Of a stretch of DNA of 64,000 nucleotides, positions 32,364-41,408 are shown in pieces. Position 1 is the stretch's first letter. Every line of letters begins with the position of its first letter. This DNA comes from Micromonospora sp. NBC_00389 (GTDB lineage Bacteria > Actinomycetota > Actinomycetes > Mycobacteriales > Micromonosporaceae). The notes beneath the pieces were generated by a model. It was not told where the DNA came from and did no database searches. It was given only the letters and a program-made list of their open reading frames with translations. The stretch lies in assembly GCF_036059255.1 (NCBI RefSeq), contig NZ_CP107947.1, positions 3,286,001-3,350,000 of the forward strand, written 5' to 3'. A program made the translations under genes and the position numbers.

Positions 32364-32394
32364 CCGTCCCGGATCGGCCAGCCGGCTGTGGGGA

Positions 32395-32428
32395 AGGGCG
32401 CCGGGGATCAGCTGATCCCCGGCGCCCT
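32395..32428. terminator. 34-bp perfect palindrome
   Basis: Bases 32395-32411 are the exact reverse complement of 32412-32428, with no spacer, centred on GATCAGCTGATC. It lies 32 bases past the stop of the ECF partner gene and can fold into a hairpin of about 15 bp, so it probably terminates this operon. An uninterrupted palindrome of this size could also be a protein-binding site. Confidence 0.75.
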
Positions 32429-32511
32429 ACCTGCTCATGATCGACTCGACGTCGGCGATGGTGCGGTGTCCGGGGCCTGCGTGGTGAGCGCAGGTGGCAT
32501 AGCGTGCCGGC

Positions 32512-32982
32512 ATGGCGGCACTGGAACTCGTACCGATGACCGAGGAGCAGTACCTGCGGTATCGGCATCGAGCGGAAATCAGCTATGCGCACGACATCGC
32601 AGCTTCCGGCGCGGTGCCGTTGCCGGAGGCGCAGGAGAAGTCGCGCCAGGACTATGACCGACTTCTGCCCGGCGGCTTGGCGACGGAGGGTCATCATCTC
32701 TGGACCGCCTACGAGGGCGATGTCGAGATCGGCATGCTGTGGCTGCACCTCGAACGAAAGTCCGACGGTCTGCACGCTTTCGGCTACGACTTCTACGTGG
32801 AATCGGACCTGCGCCGCAAGGGCTACGGTCGAGCGATCATGCAGGCCGCGGAGCAGTTGTGCCGGGAGTGGGGCGTCGTGTCCGTGGGCTTGAGTGTCTT
32901 CGGTTTCAATTTCGGCGCCCGTGACCTGTACGAGCAGATGGGCTACGAGGTCACCGCGATTCAGATGCGTAAGCGTCTGTAG
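32512..32982 (+). CDS. GNAT-family N-acetyltransferase
   Basis: A 156-residue acetyltransferase. The acetyl-CoA-binding pattern is DLRRKGYGRAIMQAAEQL (about 99-116), followed by the strand VVSVGLSVFGFN and GARDLYEQMGYEV, the standard C-terminal GNAT segment with a catalytic-type tyrosine. The substrate is unknown. No clear Shine-Dalgarno precedes the ATG. Confidence 0.85.
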   Translation: MAALELVPMTEEQYLRYRHRAEISYAHDIAASGAVPLPEAQEKSRQDYDRLLPGGLATEGHHLWTAYEGDVEIGMLWLHLERKSDGLHAFGYDFYVESDLRRKGYGRAIMQAAEQLCREWGVVSVGLSVFGFNFGARDLYEQMGYEVTAIQMRKRL

Positions 32983-33123
32983 TCCGCGGACACCGCGCCG
33001 ACCGGACGGGTCGAGCTGGAGTTGACTCTCCTCGGAGTAACGATCAAGTAACGGGCGCGAACCTTTCCCGGGGGATGACCTGTCTTGAAGGTCGTCGGCC
33101 CGTCAGGGCCAGGGGAGGCGTCG

Positions 33124-36100
33124 ATGAAGCTGGTGTGGAGGCGGGCCCGCGAGGCACGGGGTCTGCTGGTGGCCGCGGTGATCGCCGCCCTGGTTGCCGT
33201 CGCGTTGGTCACCGGCCTGTCCGACTACAACCGCCGCGCGGTGGACGCCGGGCAGCGGGCGCTGGTGGCGGCCTCGCCGGCCGAGGAGCGCGGCCTGCTG
33301 GTCAATGGCTCCGGCGGGCGCGACGCCGCCGAGTTCGCCACCCGCGACAAGGCGGTCCGGGACGAGTTCGCCGACGGGCTCGCCGGCGTGCCGGTCACCG
33401 TTGCCGCGGCCCGGTACGGAACCGGCCGGGAGTTGACCGGCGACCTCGGGTCGGTGCCCCGTACCGGCGACGAACCGGTCTTCGCCAACCTGGCCACCCT
33501 CGAAGACCTGGCCGCGCACGCCGAGCTGACCAGCGGGGCGTGGCCCCGCCCCGGCGCGAACCCGATCCAGGTGAGCCTGCCGGAACGGGTCGCCACCGCG
33601 CTGGGCCTGACCACCGGCGAACCGATCCCGGTGCGCGACCGGTCCATCGAGCGGGCCAGCCAGGTGGTGCTCGCCGGCACCTGGCGGCCCCGCGATCCTG
33701 CCGAGGCGTACTGGCTGCTGGCCCCCGGGGTGGGTGCGGGCAGCGCCGGCTCGGCCACCTCGTACGGGCCGTTCGTGCTGGACCCGGCCGACTTCGCGGC
33801 CACCTTCCCGGGCTCGGTGTCGGCGTCCTGGCTGGCCGAACCGGACCTCGCGGGCGTCGACGCCGCCGACCTGCCCGCCGTGCGGACGGCCATGACGGCG
33901 GCCGCGACGGCGGTGCCCGAGGCCGCCAACCTGGGCGCGTCGGGGCAGACGCTGACCCGGATGGATCGGCTGCTGGACCGGATGGCCCGAGCCGACCTGG
34001 TGGGCCGCTCCGCGCTGGCCACCCCACTACTGCTCATCCTGGTGCTCGGCGGGTACGCGCTGGTGCTGGTCGCCGCACTGCTGCACGAGGACCGCCGCGC
34101 GCAGACCGCGCTGCTGCGCGCCCGTGGCGCCGCCCGCCGGCAGTTGGCCGGCCTGGCCGCCCGCGAGGCGGCCCTGGTGGTCGCCCCGGCCGCCCTGCTC
34201 GGGCCACTGATCGCCGTGGAGGCGCTGCGGTACGTCCGGCCGGGCGGGGCGGCGGAACTCTCCACCGCCGGCGGCAACACCACCCTGGTCTGGGCGGCTG
34301 CCGCCGCCACCGCGGCCGGCTGCCTGGTGGCCATGGTCGCTCCGACGCTGCGCGGCTCCGGCACGTACGTGGCCGACATGGCCGCCCGGTCCCGGCCGAA
34401 CCGGGCGGCGAGCGTCCAGCGGGCCAGCGTCGACCTGGTGCTGGTGGCGCTGGCCCTGCTCGCCTGGGTGCAACTGCGCCGCTATGCCTCTCCGCTGGCC
34501 GGTTCGGGTGGCCGGCTCGGGATCGACCCGCTGCTGATCGCCGCTCCGACGCTCGGCGTGCTGGCCGGCGCCGTGCTGGCGCTGCGGGTGCTCCCGCCGC
34601 TCACCCGGTTCGCCGAGAGGTTCGTCGACCGGCGTCCCTGGACGGCCACCATGTTGGGCATGTGGCAGGCCGGCCGGCGTCCGCACGCCGGCCCGGTGCT
34701 GCTGCTCGCGCTCGCCGTCGGTGGCAGCACCCTGGCCTGGTCGCTGATCAGCACGGGGGAGCGGTCCCAGGCCGAGCAGGCCGGTCACACGGTCGGCGCC
34801 GACCTGCGGGTGACCGAGCGGGCTGGTTCCGGCCCGCCGACCCGGGTCGGTCAGCTCGCCGCGCTGCCGGGCGTGGAACGGGCGCTGCCGGTGTGGCGCG
34901 ACGAGGTGCGGGTCGGCCGGAAGGACCTGCCGGTGACCGTGATCGGCCTCGACGCCGCCAGCGCCGCCGGCGTCGTACGGCTCGGCGACCAGCTGGCCGA
35001 CGAGCCGGTGCCGCAGCTCTACCAGCAGATGGTGCGGGCCCGGGGTGCCCCCGCCGGCGTCGAACTGCCCGCCGACGCCCGCGAGATCACCGGCACGGTC
35101 CGTACCCCGGTGGAGGGGGCAACCCGGCCGCTCCAGATCGCGGTGACGCTGCTGGTCACCAGTTCCGACGGGCTCGCCCTGCGACTCCCGGTGGCCGACG
35201 CCGACAGCGACGGCCGGATCACCCCGTTCACCGTGCGACTGCCCGACGTCAACGGGGCACGGCTGCGGCTGGCCGGCTTCGAAGCCGACGGCGGGCCGGC
35301 GGTCGGCACGTCCTACCGGCTCCAGGTGGACGGGTTGGCCGTGGTCGGTGCGGACGGCACCACCCGGCCCGCCGGACTGACCGGTGACTGGGTCATGGTG
35401 GCCGGCGACGAGCGACCCTCGCCGGTACGGACCACCGCCACCGGGTTCTCCGAATTCCACCCGGTGGCGTTGATTCCCGGCGGGCAGTTCGCCTACCAGC
35501 CGGACACCCGGTTCGCCATCGTGCCCGCCGGGCAGAGCCCGGCCATACCGGTGCTGATGACCCCGCAGGTACGCGACACGCTGAGCCTCGGCATCGGCGA
35601 CACCATCAACCTGACGCTGTCCGGAGCGACGCTGCCGGTCAAGCTGGTTGGTGAGGTGACCGCCGTGCCGGCCACCACCGGTGAGGGCATCCTGCTGGAC
35701 CTGCCCGCTGCGGTCGACGCGCTGATTCGAAGCGGCGGCATCGTGCGACCAGTGCCGGAGTGGTGGATCGGCACCGACGACGCGACGGCCGCCGCCCGCG
35801 CCGCCAGCGAGCTGCCCGCTGTCACAGTGCTCGCCCGCGAGGCGGTGATCGAGTCGTCCGCCGAGGACCCGTACTGGCGCGGGTCGCGTACCGGAATGCT
35901 CGCCGCGGCCCTCGGTGCGGTGCTGCTCGCCCTGGTCGGCCTCATGGTCGACGTGTGGGCCACCGCCCGGCGCCGGCTGAGTGAGTTCGCGGTGCTGCAC
36001 ACCCTCGGCGCCACGCCCCGGCTGCTGGCCCGGGCGTTGCTGGCCGAACAGACCTTCCTGGCCGGCATCGGCGTGGGGGTCGGGCTGCTGCTCGGCGCCG

Positions 36101-36309
36101 CGGTGGGGGCAACCATGGCTCCGCTGGTCATCCTCACCCCGGCCGCCGGCCGGCCGGTGCCCCCGGCGACGTTCGAGCTGCCCTGGGTGCCGATCGGCGC
36201 GACAGCGGTCGGCCTGCTGCTGGCGGCGCTCGCCTTCAGCGCGTTCATCGCCACCGGCATCCGGCAGCGGGTGGCGGCGGTGCAGTTGCGGATCGGGGGA
36301 GAACGATGA
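33124..36309 (+). CDS. FtsX-type ABC transporter permease (large)
   Basis: A 1061-residue membrane protein of the FtsX/MacB superfamily. An N-terminal helix (about 13-34) is followed by a long extracytoplasmic domain, a block of helices (about 298-500), a second large outer domain (about 530-900) and four C-terminal helices with FtsX signatures such as RRLSEFAVLHTLGATPRLLA (about 950-970). Start: ATG 33124 with GGGGAGG upstream. It is the first of four co-transcribed genes (two permeases, two ATPases), probably a mechanotransmission or lipoprotein-export type ABC system. The substrate is unknown. Confidence 0.88.
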   Translation: MKLVWRRAREARGLLVAAVIAALVAVALVTGLSDYNRRAVDAGQRALVAASPAEERGLLVNGSGGRDAAEFATRDKAVRDEFADGLAGVPVTVAAARYGTGRELTGDLGSVPRTGDEPVFANLATLEDLAAHAELTSGAWPRPGANPIQVSLPERVATALGLTTGEPIPVRDRSIERASQVVLAGTWRPRDPAEAYWLLAPGVGAGSAGSATSYGPFVLDPADFAATFPGSVSASWLAEPDLAGVDAADLPAVRTAMTAAATAVPEAANLGASGQTLTRMDRLLDRMARADLVGRSALATPLLLILVLGGYALVLVAALLHEDRRAQTALLRARGAARRQLAGLAAREAALVVAPAALLGPLIAVEALRYVRPGGAAELSTAGGNTTLVWAAAAATAAGCLVAMVAPTLRGSGTYVADMAARSRPNRAASVQRASVDLVLVALALLAWVQLRRYASPLAGSGGRLGIDPLLIAAPTLGVLAGAVLALRVLPPLTRFAERFVDRRPWTATMLGMWQAGRRPHAGPVLLLALAVGGSTLAWSLISTGERSQAEQAGHTVGADLRVTERAGSGPPTRVGQLAALPGVERALPVWRDEVRVGRKDLPVTVIGLDAASAAGVVRLGDQLADEPVPQLYQQMVRARGAPAGVELPADAREITGTVRTPVEGATRPLQIAVTLLVTSSDGLALRLPVADADSDGRITPFTVRLPDVNGARLRLAGFEADGGPAVGTSYRLQVDGLAVVGADGTTRPAGLTGDWVMVAGDERPSPVRTTATGFSEFHPVALIPGGQFAYQPDTRFAIVPAGQSPAIPVLMTPQVRDTLSLGIGDTINLTLSGATLPVKLVGEVTAVPATTGEGILLDLPAAVDALIRSGGIVRPVPEWWIGTDDATAAARAASELPAVTVLAREAVIESSAEDPYWRGSRTGMLAAALGAVLLALVGLMVDVWATARRRLSEFAVLHTLGATPRLLARALLAEQTFLAGIGVGVGLLLGAAVGATMAPLVILTPAAGRPVPPATFELPWVPIGATAVGLLLAALAFSAFIATGIRQRVAAVQLRIGGER

Positions 36310-36362
36310 GCGGGCGCGACGTGCGACCCGGTGACCGGGCGCGACGGGGGAGTACCCGATGA
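36306..36362 (+). CDS. 18-codon bridging reading frame between the permeases
   Basis: ATG at 36306 overlaps the first permease's stop (ATGA), and the stop at 36360-36362 overlaps the second permease's ATG. This tiny frame (MSGRDVRPGDRARRGSTR) would carry terminating ribosomes across the gap between the two large genes, so it may serve translational coupling rather than make a functional peptide. The second permease also has its own GGGGGAG. Confidence 0.3.
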   Translation: MSGRDVRPGDRARRGSTR

Positions 36363-39061
36363 GCATCGGTGCGGCCGTCCGGCGAGTCCGGGCGTACGGC
36401 GGGCAGTTCCTGCTCCTGGCGGTGCTGACGCTGGTGGTCACGCTGCTGGTCAGCGGCGTGCCCCGGCTCGTCAACCGGCTCGCCGAACAGGGCCTGCGGG
36501 CGCAGTTGACCAGCGAGCCGGCCGCGCGCCGGGACATCTCGTACACCTCCGGGGTAATGACCGCCCCGTCCACGAAAATCATGGGCGACGCCCGCAGGCA
36601 GTTCGAGGCCATGGCCGAGAAGATGCCGGCGCCGGTGCGCTCGGCGGTGGCCGAGCGGTGGTACAGCGTGGACGCCGCGCCGACCCGAGTGGTCGGCCCC
36701 GACCTGAAGGCGCGCAACCTGCTGGTCGACCTGGGCCTGCGTGCCATGCCTGGCGTCCAGGATGCCGGCACCCTCGTCGAGGGGACGTGGCCGAACGAGA
36801 CGTACGTCCCCGACCGGCCGACCGAGGTGGCGCTCGACGCCGACGTGGCCCGCAAGCTGAACCTGCGGGCCGGCAGCCAACTGCAGATCGGCACACCCAC
36901 CAAGACCGGTATCACCGACCCGGCCCCGATGGTGGTGGTCGGGCTGTTCCGCCCCGTCGACCGCGCGGGCGGCATCTGGGACGCGCTGCCATCGCTGCTG
37001 CAGGTCATCAGTCCGCGCGGGGACGGCGAACCGTTCATCGCCGTGGGTGTGGTCGCCGAGGTGACCATCGACAAGCGGGCCGCGGCTGGTTGGCCGGTGC
37101 GTTCCGACTGGCGTTACCGGCTCGGCATCGACCGGATCGACGCACGCCAGCTCGACCAGTTGATCGACGGCCTGCAACAGCTGCAACGCGAAGCCGATCC
37201 GAATCTCACGCTGACCCAGGGCGCCGACGTTCCGCTGCGCGCGTTCGCCGCACAGGTGGACGCCGCCCGGACCCTGCTGGCGGTGATCTCGGCCGGGGTG
37301 CTGGCCACCCTGGCCGGGCTCGTCGTACTCGCGGCCATCCTCGCCGCCCGGCGCCGCCGCTCGGAGTTCGCCCTGCTGCGCGCCCGTGGTGGCGCGGCCA
37401 CCACCGGCGCCCGGCGCAGCCTCGCCGAGTCGCTGCTGGTGGTACCGGTCGCCGCCGTCCTGGGCTGGTGGCTGGGCACCCTGGTCCCCGGCACCCCGGA
37501 CCCGACCGCGCCGTACGTCATCGCGGCGGCCGTGCTGGTCACCCTGGCACTGCCGATGGCCACGCTGGCCGTGCCGGCCGTCGGGGCCGCCCGCCGGGAC
37601 CTGATCCGGGTACGCCCCTCGGCCCGCCAGCTCACCGTCGAGGTCTTCCTGCTGCTGTTGGCCGGACTTGCCACGGTGCTGCTGCGCCGGCGCGGACTCA
37701 CCCTCGGCGAGGTGGACCCGTTGCTGGTGTCGGTGCCCGTGCTGTTCGCGATCGCCGCGGCGGTGCTCGCGCTGCGCGCGTACCCCTGGCCGTTGTTGTT
37801 GGTCAGCCGGCTGGCCGCGCGGACCCGGGGCAGTGTGACCTTCCTCGGCACCGCGCGGGCCGGCCGGTCCGCCGTCGCCGCCCCACTGGTCGTCGTGGTG
37901 CTGGCGATCGGGACCGCGGCGTTCTGCGCGGTGGTCGCCGCCGGCGTCGACGCGAGCCGGGACCGGGCCGCCGAGCAGGCCGTCCCCGCCGACGCGCTGA
38001 TCCGGGGTGAACGGTTCGCCCCGGACACCATCGACGAGCTGGGCCGCCTGCCCGGGGTACGGGCCGCAACCCGCGTGCTGAACGAGCCGGCTGACCGGCT
38101 GGCTGCCGATGAGATCGGCACCGACGCCCGGATCGGGCAGGTGGCCGTGCTGTTGGTCGACGCCCCGGGGTTGGCCACGGTGACGCGGGAGTCCGGCGTG
38201 GACCTGCCGATGTCACCCGCGCTGCTCACCGCCCGGGCCGAACCGGGGCCGCTGCCCGCGGTCGTCTCCCCGGCGGTCGCCGCAGACCTGGCCCGCGCCG
38301 GGCTGGACGGTTCCGCCTTCGCTTCCGTGCAGGGCCAGCGGTACGAGTTCCGGGTGGCTGACACCGCGGAGAGCTTCCCGCTGCTGCCGGAGAACAGCAG
38401 CCGGTTCGTCATCCTGCCCTGGCAGGCGCTGCCCGAGCGGAACACCACGCCCGTGCCGACCAGCGTGCTGGTCGCCGGGGACCGGCTGGACGCGGAGGTG
38501 CTGCGCCAGGCCGGTGACCAGGGGCAGCTGCGCTACCAGCAGACCGGGGCGGTGACCGGTCGGGAACGGCCGAGCGGGGTGACGGTCTCCACCCGGGCGG
38601 ACGTCCGACAGGAGTTGGCTGACGGCGGCGCGAACGGGGTGCTGGCCTTCGGGTTCGTGGCCGGTGCCATCGGTGGCACCGTGCTCGGGTTGCTGGCCAT
38701 CGCGTTCACCGTGCTGGCCGGCGCGCGGGCCCGGGGCCAGGTGCTGTCCCGGCTGCGCACCCTTGGCCTGTCCCGTCGGCAGTGGCGGGGGCTGCTGCTG
38801 GTCGAGCTGACCCCGCTGGTCGGGGTGTCGGTGCTGACCGGCGCGCTGGTCGGGGCGCTGCTGCCCCTCCTGCTCAACCCGGTGCTCGGCCTGTCCGCGT
38901 TCACCAGTGGTGTCCCGGTCCGGGTGGCCTTCGAGCCCGGTCTGGTCGCCGCCGTGCTCGCGCTCGGGGCGGTCGCCCTCGGCTTCGCGGTCGCCGTCGA
39001 GGCCCTGAACAACCGCCGGCTGCGCCTCGGTGAGGTGCTCCGGCTCGGAGAGGAGAGCTGA
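36359..39061 (+). CDS. FtsX-type ABC transporter permease
   Basis: A 900-residue FtsX-superfamily permease and likely partner of the first. N-terminal helix about 17-38, large outer domain, helix block (about 305-470) containing RRRRSEFALLRARGGAATTG (FtsX loop), a second outer domain and C-terminal helices (about 760-880) with RARGQVLSRLRTLGLSRRQW. Each permease has two FtsX cores, so a heterodimer would have the size of a MacB-like double permease. The stop is followed one base later by the ATPase gene. Confidence 0.88.
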   Translation: MSIGAAVRRVRAYGGQFLLLAVLTLVVTLLVSGVPRLVNRLAEQGLRAQLTSEPAARRDISYTSGVMTAPSTKIMGDARRQFEAMAEKMPAPVRSAVAERWYSVDAAPTRVVGPDLKARNLLVDLGLRAMPGVQDAGTLVEGTWPNETYVPDRPTEVALDADVARKLNLRAGSQLQIGTPTKTGITDPAPMVVVGLFRPVDRAGGIWDALPSLLQVISPRGDGEPFIAVGVVAEVTIDKRAAAGWPVRSDWRYRLGIDRIDARQLDQLIDGLQQLQREADPNLTLTQGADVPLRAFAAQVDAARTLLAVISAGVLATLAGLVVLAAILAARRRRSEFALLRARGGAATTGARRSLAESLLVVPVAAVLGWWLGTLVPGTPDPTAPYVIAAAVLVTLALPMATLAVPAVGAARRDLIRVRPSARQLTVEVFLLLLAGLATVLLRRRGLTLGEVDPLLVSVPVLFAIAAAVLALRAYPWPLLLVSRLAARTRGSVTFLGTARAGRSAVAAPLVVVVLAIGTAAFCAVVAAGVDASRDRAAEQAVPADALIRGERFAPDTIDELGRLPGVRAATRVLNEPADRLAADEIGTDARIGQVAVLLVDAPGLATVTRESGVDLPMSPALLTARAEPGPLPAVVSPAVAADLARAGLDGSAFASVQGQRYEFRVADTAESFPLLPENSSRFVILPWQALPERNTTPVPTSVLVAGDRLDAEVLRQAGDQGQLRYQQTGAVTGRERPSGVTVSTRADVRQELADGGANGVLAFGFVAGAIGGTVLGLLAIAFTVLAGARARGQVLSRLRTLGLSRRQWRGLLLVELTPLVGVSVLTGALVGALLPLLLNPVLGLSAFTSGVPVRVAFEPGLVAAVLALGAVALGFAVAVEALNNRRLRLGEVLRLGEES

Positions 39062-39062
39062 G

Positions 39063-40058
39063 ATGACCGCTACTGCCCAGGTTCCCGTGGCGCCCGACCT
39101 GGCCGCCCTGCAACAGCGGGCCGCGCAGCGCGCCGCCGAGCGGGCCGGCGGCCAGGACCGGCTGCGCGGGCACATCGTCTGCGACGGCCTCGTGCGCATC
39201 TTCAAGACCGAGGGGGTGGAGGTGGTCGCCCTGCAGGGGCTCGACCTGGTCATCGACCGGGGTGAGCTGGTCGCGATCGTGGGTGCCTCCGGCTCGGGCA
39301 AGTCGACGCTGCTCAACATCCTGTCCGGCCTGGACACCCCGACCGCCGGCATCGCCCGAGTGGCCGACTACGACCTGCTCTCGCTGTCCGCCAAGCGGCG
39401 GCTGAGCTACCGGCGGGAGCTGGTCGGGTTCGTCTGGCAGCAGACCGGCCGCAACCTGCTGCCGTACCTCACGGCGCTGGAGAACGTCGAGCTGCCGATG
39501 CAGTTGGCCGGCAAGCGCTCCCGGCGGGCCCGCCGGGAGCGGGCCCGGGAGCTGCTCGACCTGGTCGGCGTGGGCTACTGCGCGGATCGGCGGCCGGGGC
39601 AGCTCAGCGGCGGCGAGCAGCAGCGGTGCGCGGTGGCGGTGGCGGTGGCCAACGACCCGGAGGTGCTCTTCGCTGACGAGCCGACCGGCGAGTTGGACGA
39701 GGCGACCGGTGCGGAGGTCTTCGCGGCGCTGCGCACCATCAACGCCGAGCTGGGCGTGACCATCGTGGTGGTCACCCACGACCAAGCCGTGGCCACGCAG
39801 GTCCGCCGGACCGTCGCGATCCGCGACGGCCGGACCGCCTCCGAGGTACGCCGGACCGCGCGGGTCGGCGCGGACGGCAGCACCGAACTGGTCAGCGAGG
39901 AGTACGCGGTGCTGGACCGGAACGGTCGGATGCAGCTGCCGGCCGCCTTCGTCGACGCGTTGGCGATGCGGGAGCGGGTCCGGCTCGATCTCGAGCCGGA
40001 CCATGTGCAGGTACGGCCCGGTGACCGGGCCTCGGATGGGCAGGAGGGGCGGGCGTGA
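39063..40058 (+). CDS. ABC transporter ATP-binding protein with AbrB-like C-terminal tail
   Basis: A 331-residue ATPase of the LolD/MacB type. Walker A GASGSGKST (74-82), signature LSGGEQQ, Walker B EVLFADEPTGELD and the switch histidine in VVTHDQA are all present. After the nucleotide-binding domain (about 35-265) comes an extra region ending in LDRNGRMQLPAAFVDALAMR (about 289-308), which resembles a SpoVT/AbrB swapped-hairpin half. ATPases usually lack this. The ATG at 39063 has GGAGAGGAG upstream and abuts the permease stop. Confidence 0.88.
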   Translation: MTATAQVPVAPDLAALQQRAAQRAAERAGGQDRLRGHIVCDGLVRIFKTEGVEVVALQGLDLVIDRGELVAIVGASGSGKSTLLNILSGLDTPTAGIARVADYDLLSLSAKRRLSYRRELVGFVWQQTGRNLLPYLTALENVELPMQLAGKRSRRARRERARELLDLVGVGYCADRRPGQLSGGEQQRCAVAVAVANDPEVLFADEPTGELDEATGAEVFAALRTINAELGVTIVVVTHDQAVATQVRRTVAIRDGRTASEVRRTARVGADGSTELVSEEYAVLDRNGRMQLPAAFVDALAMRERVRLDLEPDHVQVRPGDRASDGQEGRA

Positions 40059-40801
40059 GCCGTCGGGACATGGTGGTGACCGGCCCAGCCGGGGCTGGCG
40101 GGCTGGCCCAGGCCGGGGCGGTCCCCGGTGAGGTGGTCCGGGTCAGCGGCGTCAGCCGGACCTTCGGCCGGGGCGAGCACGCCGTGCACGCGGTGCGGGA
40201 CGTCTCGTTCAGCGCCAACCGCGGCGAGTTGGTCGCCATCCGGGGCCGCTCCGGCGCCGGCAAGACCACGCTGCTGAACCTGATCGGCGGGCTGGACCGG
40301 CCGGACAGCGGCCAGGTGGTGGTGGCCGGGCACGAGGTGACCGCGGCCGGCGAGGCGGAGCTGCTGAAGCTGCGCCGGGGCACCGTCGGGTTCGTGTTCC
40401 AGACGTTCGGGCTGGTGCCGATCCTCTCCGCCGCCGAGAATGTGGGCGTGCCGCTGCGGCTGGCCCAGGTGCCGGCGGCCGAGCGGGAACAGCGGGTCGC
40501 GGTGTTGCTGGAGCTGGTCGGCCTGGGCGGGCACGCGGCGCAGCGCCCGTACGAGCTCTCCGGCGGGCAGCAGCAGCGGGTCGCGGTGGCCCGCGCACTG
40601 GCCAACGAGCCGGACCTGCTCATCGCCGACGAGCCAACCGGCCAGCTCGACTCGGAGACCGGTCGGTCCATCATGGATCTGCTGCGCGCGGTGGTGCACG
40701 CCCGAGGCATGACGGCGCTGGTGGCCACGCACGACCCCGCCCTGATCGACCTCGCCGACCGGGTGCTCAACCTGCGCGACGGCCGCCTGGTCGACGCCTG
40801 A
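40055..40801 (+). CDS. ABC transporter ATP-binding protein (LolD/MacB type)
   Basis: A 248-residue ATPase with Walker A GRSGAGKTT (64-72), signature LSGGQQQR, Walker B DLLIADEPTGQLD and switch histidine ATHDPA. A Gly/Ala-rich stretch of about 25 residues precedes the domain. The GTG overlaps the previous stop (GTGA), with AGGAGGGG upstream. Together with the other ATPase it would give a heterodimeric motor under the two permeases. It is the last gene of the operon. Confidence 0.9.
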   Translation: MSRRDMVVTGPAGAGGLAQAGAVPGEVVRVSGVSRTFGRGEHAVHAVRDVSFSANRGELVAIRGRSGAGKTTLLNLIGGLDRPDSGQVVVAGHEVTAAGEAELLKLRRGTVGFVFQTFGLVPILSAAENVGVPLRLAQVPAAEREQRVAVLLELVGLGGHAAQRPYELSGGQQQRVAVARALANEPDLLIADEPTGQLDSETGRSIMDLLRAVVHARGMTALVATHDPALIDLADRVLNLRDGRLVDA

Positions 40802-41408
40802 CCGCTGCCCTCGACCCATGCGGGTAGGCCGTGGGCGGCGGGCGGTGCGCGTGCGGCCGTGGGCGGCGGGCGGTGCGCGTGCGGCCGTGGGCGGTGAGCC
40901 GTCGGCCGTGGGCCGTGGGCTGCGGGCCGCGGGCCGTGAGCACCGTGGGCTACGGGCTCGGCGAGAGGCGACCGGCAGGGGCATGTTCGCTCCCTGTCGA
41001 GCTGCCCCAGATATGGACCGCGGAAGGCGCGGGCACGGAAGGGGCGGGCACGGAAGGCGCTGGCACGGGAGCCCAGGTGAGGGAGCCTGGGTGGGGCGTC
41101 GCCGTCGGCTTGTTCGCAGTTCCGGATGTGGGTCACGGGGTGTTCGGGTGCGGGGGTGTGGAAGCTCGCCGTCGATGCGGTTCGCTGCCCCAGATCTGGG
41201 GCAGCTCGACAGGCATCGAGGGGCACCTGGGGACCTCGGGGCGTGATGGGGTCAGAGGCAGCCGACGGGCCGACGCCACCGACGGGTCGACGTCATCGAC
41301 GGGCTGGCATCACCGACGGGCTGGCGTCACCGATGGGTCGACGTCACCGACGGACTGGCGTCACCGACGGGCCGACGTCACCGACGGGCTGGCGCCGTCG
41401 GCGGGCGG
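40802..41408. repeat. Gene-free, repeat-filled intergenic region
   Basis: A 607-base stretch between the ABC operon and a converging acetyltransferase gene. It contains a 28-bp direct repeat (40827-40854 and 40855-40882, plus a decayed third), three 15-bp units (41022-41066), an 18-base inverted repeat TGTCGAGCTGCCCCAGAT (40995-41012 and, inverted, 41194-41211), a 22-base perfect palindrome (41184-41205) and a 17-bp tandem array (41262-41397). Frames that cross it owe their length to the repeats and to high GC, and none looks coding. Confidence 0.75.
41262..41397. repeat. 17-bp minisatellite, 8 units
   Basis: Eight contiguous 17-base units with consensus CCGACGGGYYGRCGTCA. Units 2-7 differ from each other at only a few positions. 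The unit length is not a multiple of three and the array lies outside genes, so it is a non-coding variable-number repeat. It ends 12 bases before the stop of the acetyltransferase gene on the other strand. Confidence 0.9.

Noticed and set aside
34027..37074. 1015-codon minus-strand frame across the permease genes
   Set aside because: It covers parts of two permeases and their junction; both permeases have clear FtsX motifs, the antisense product has none.
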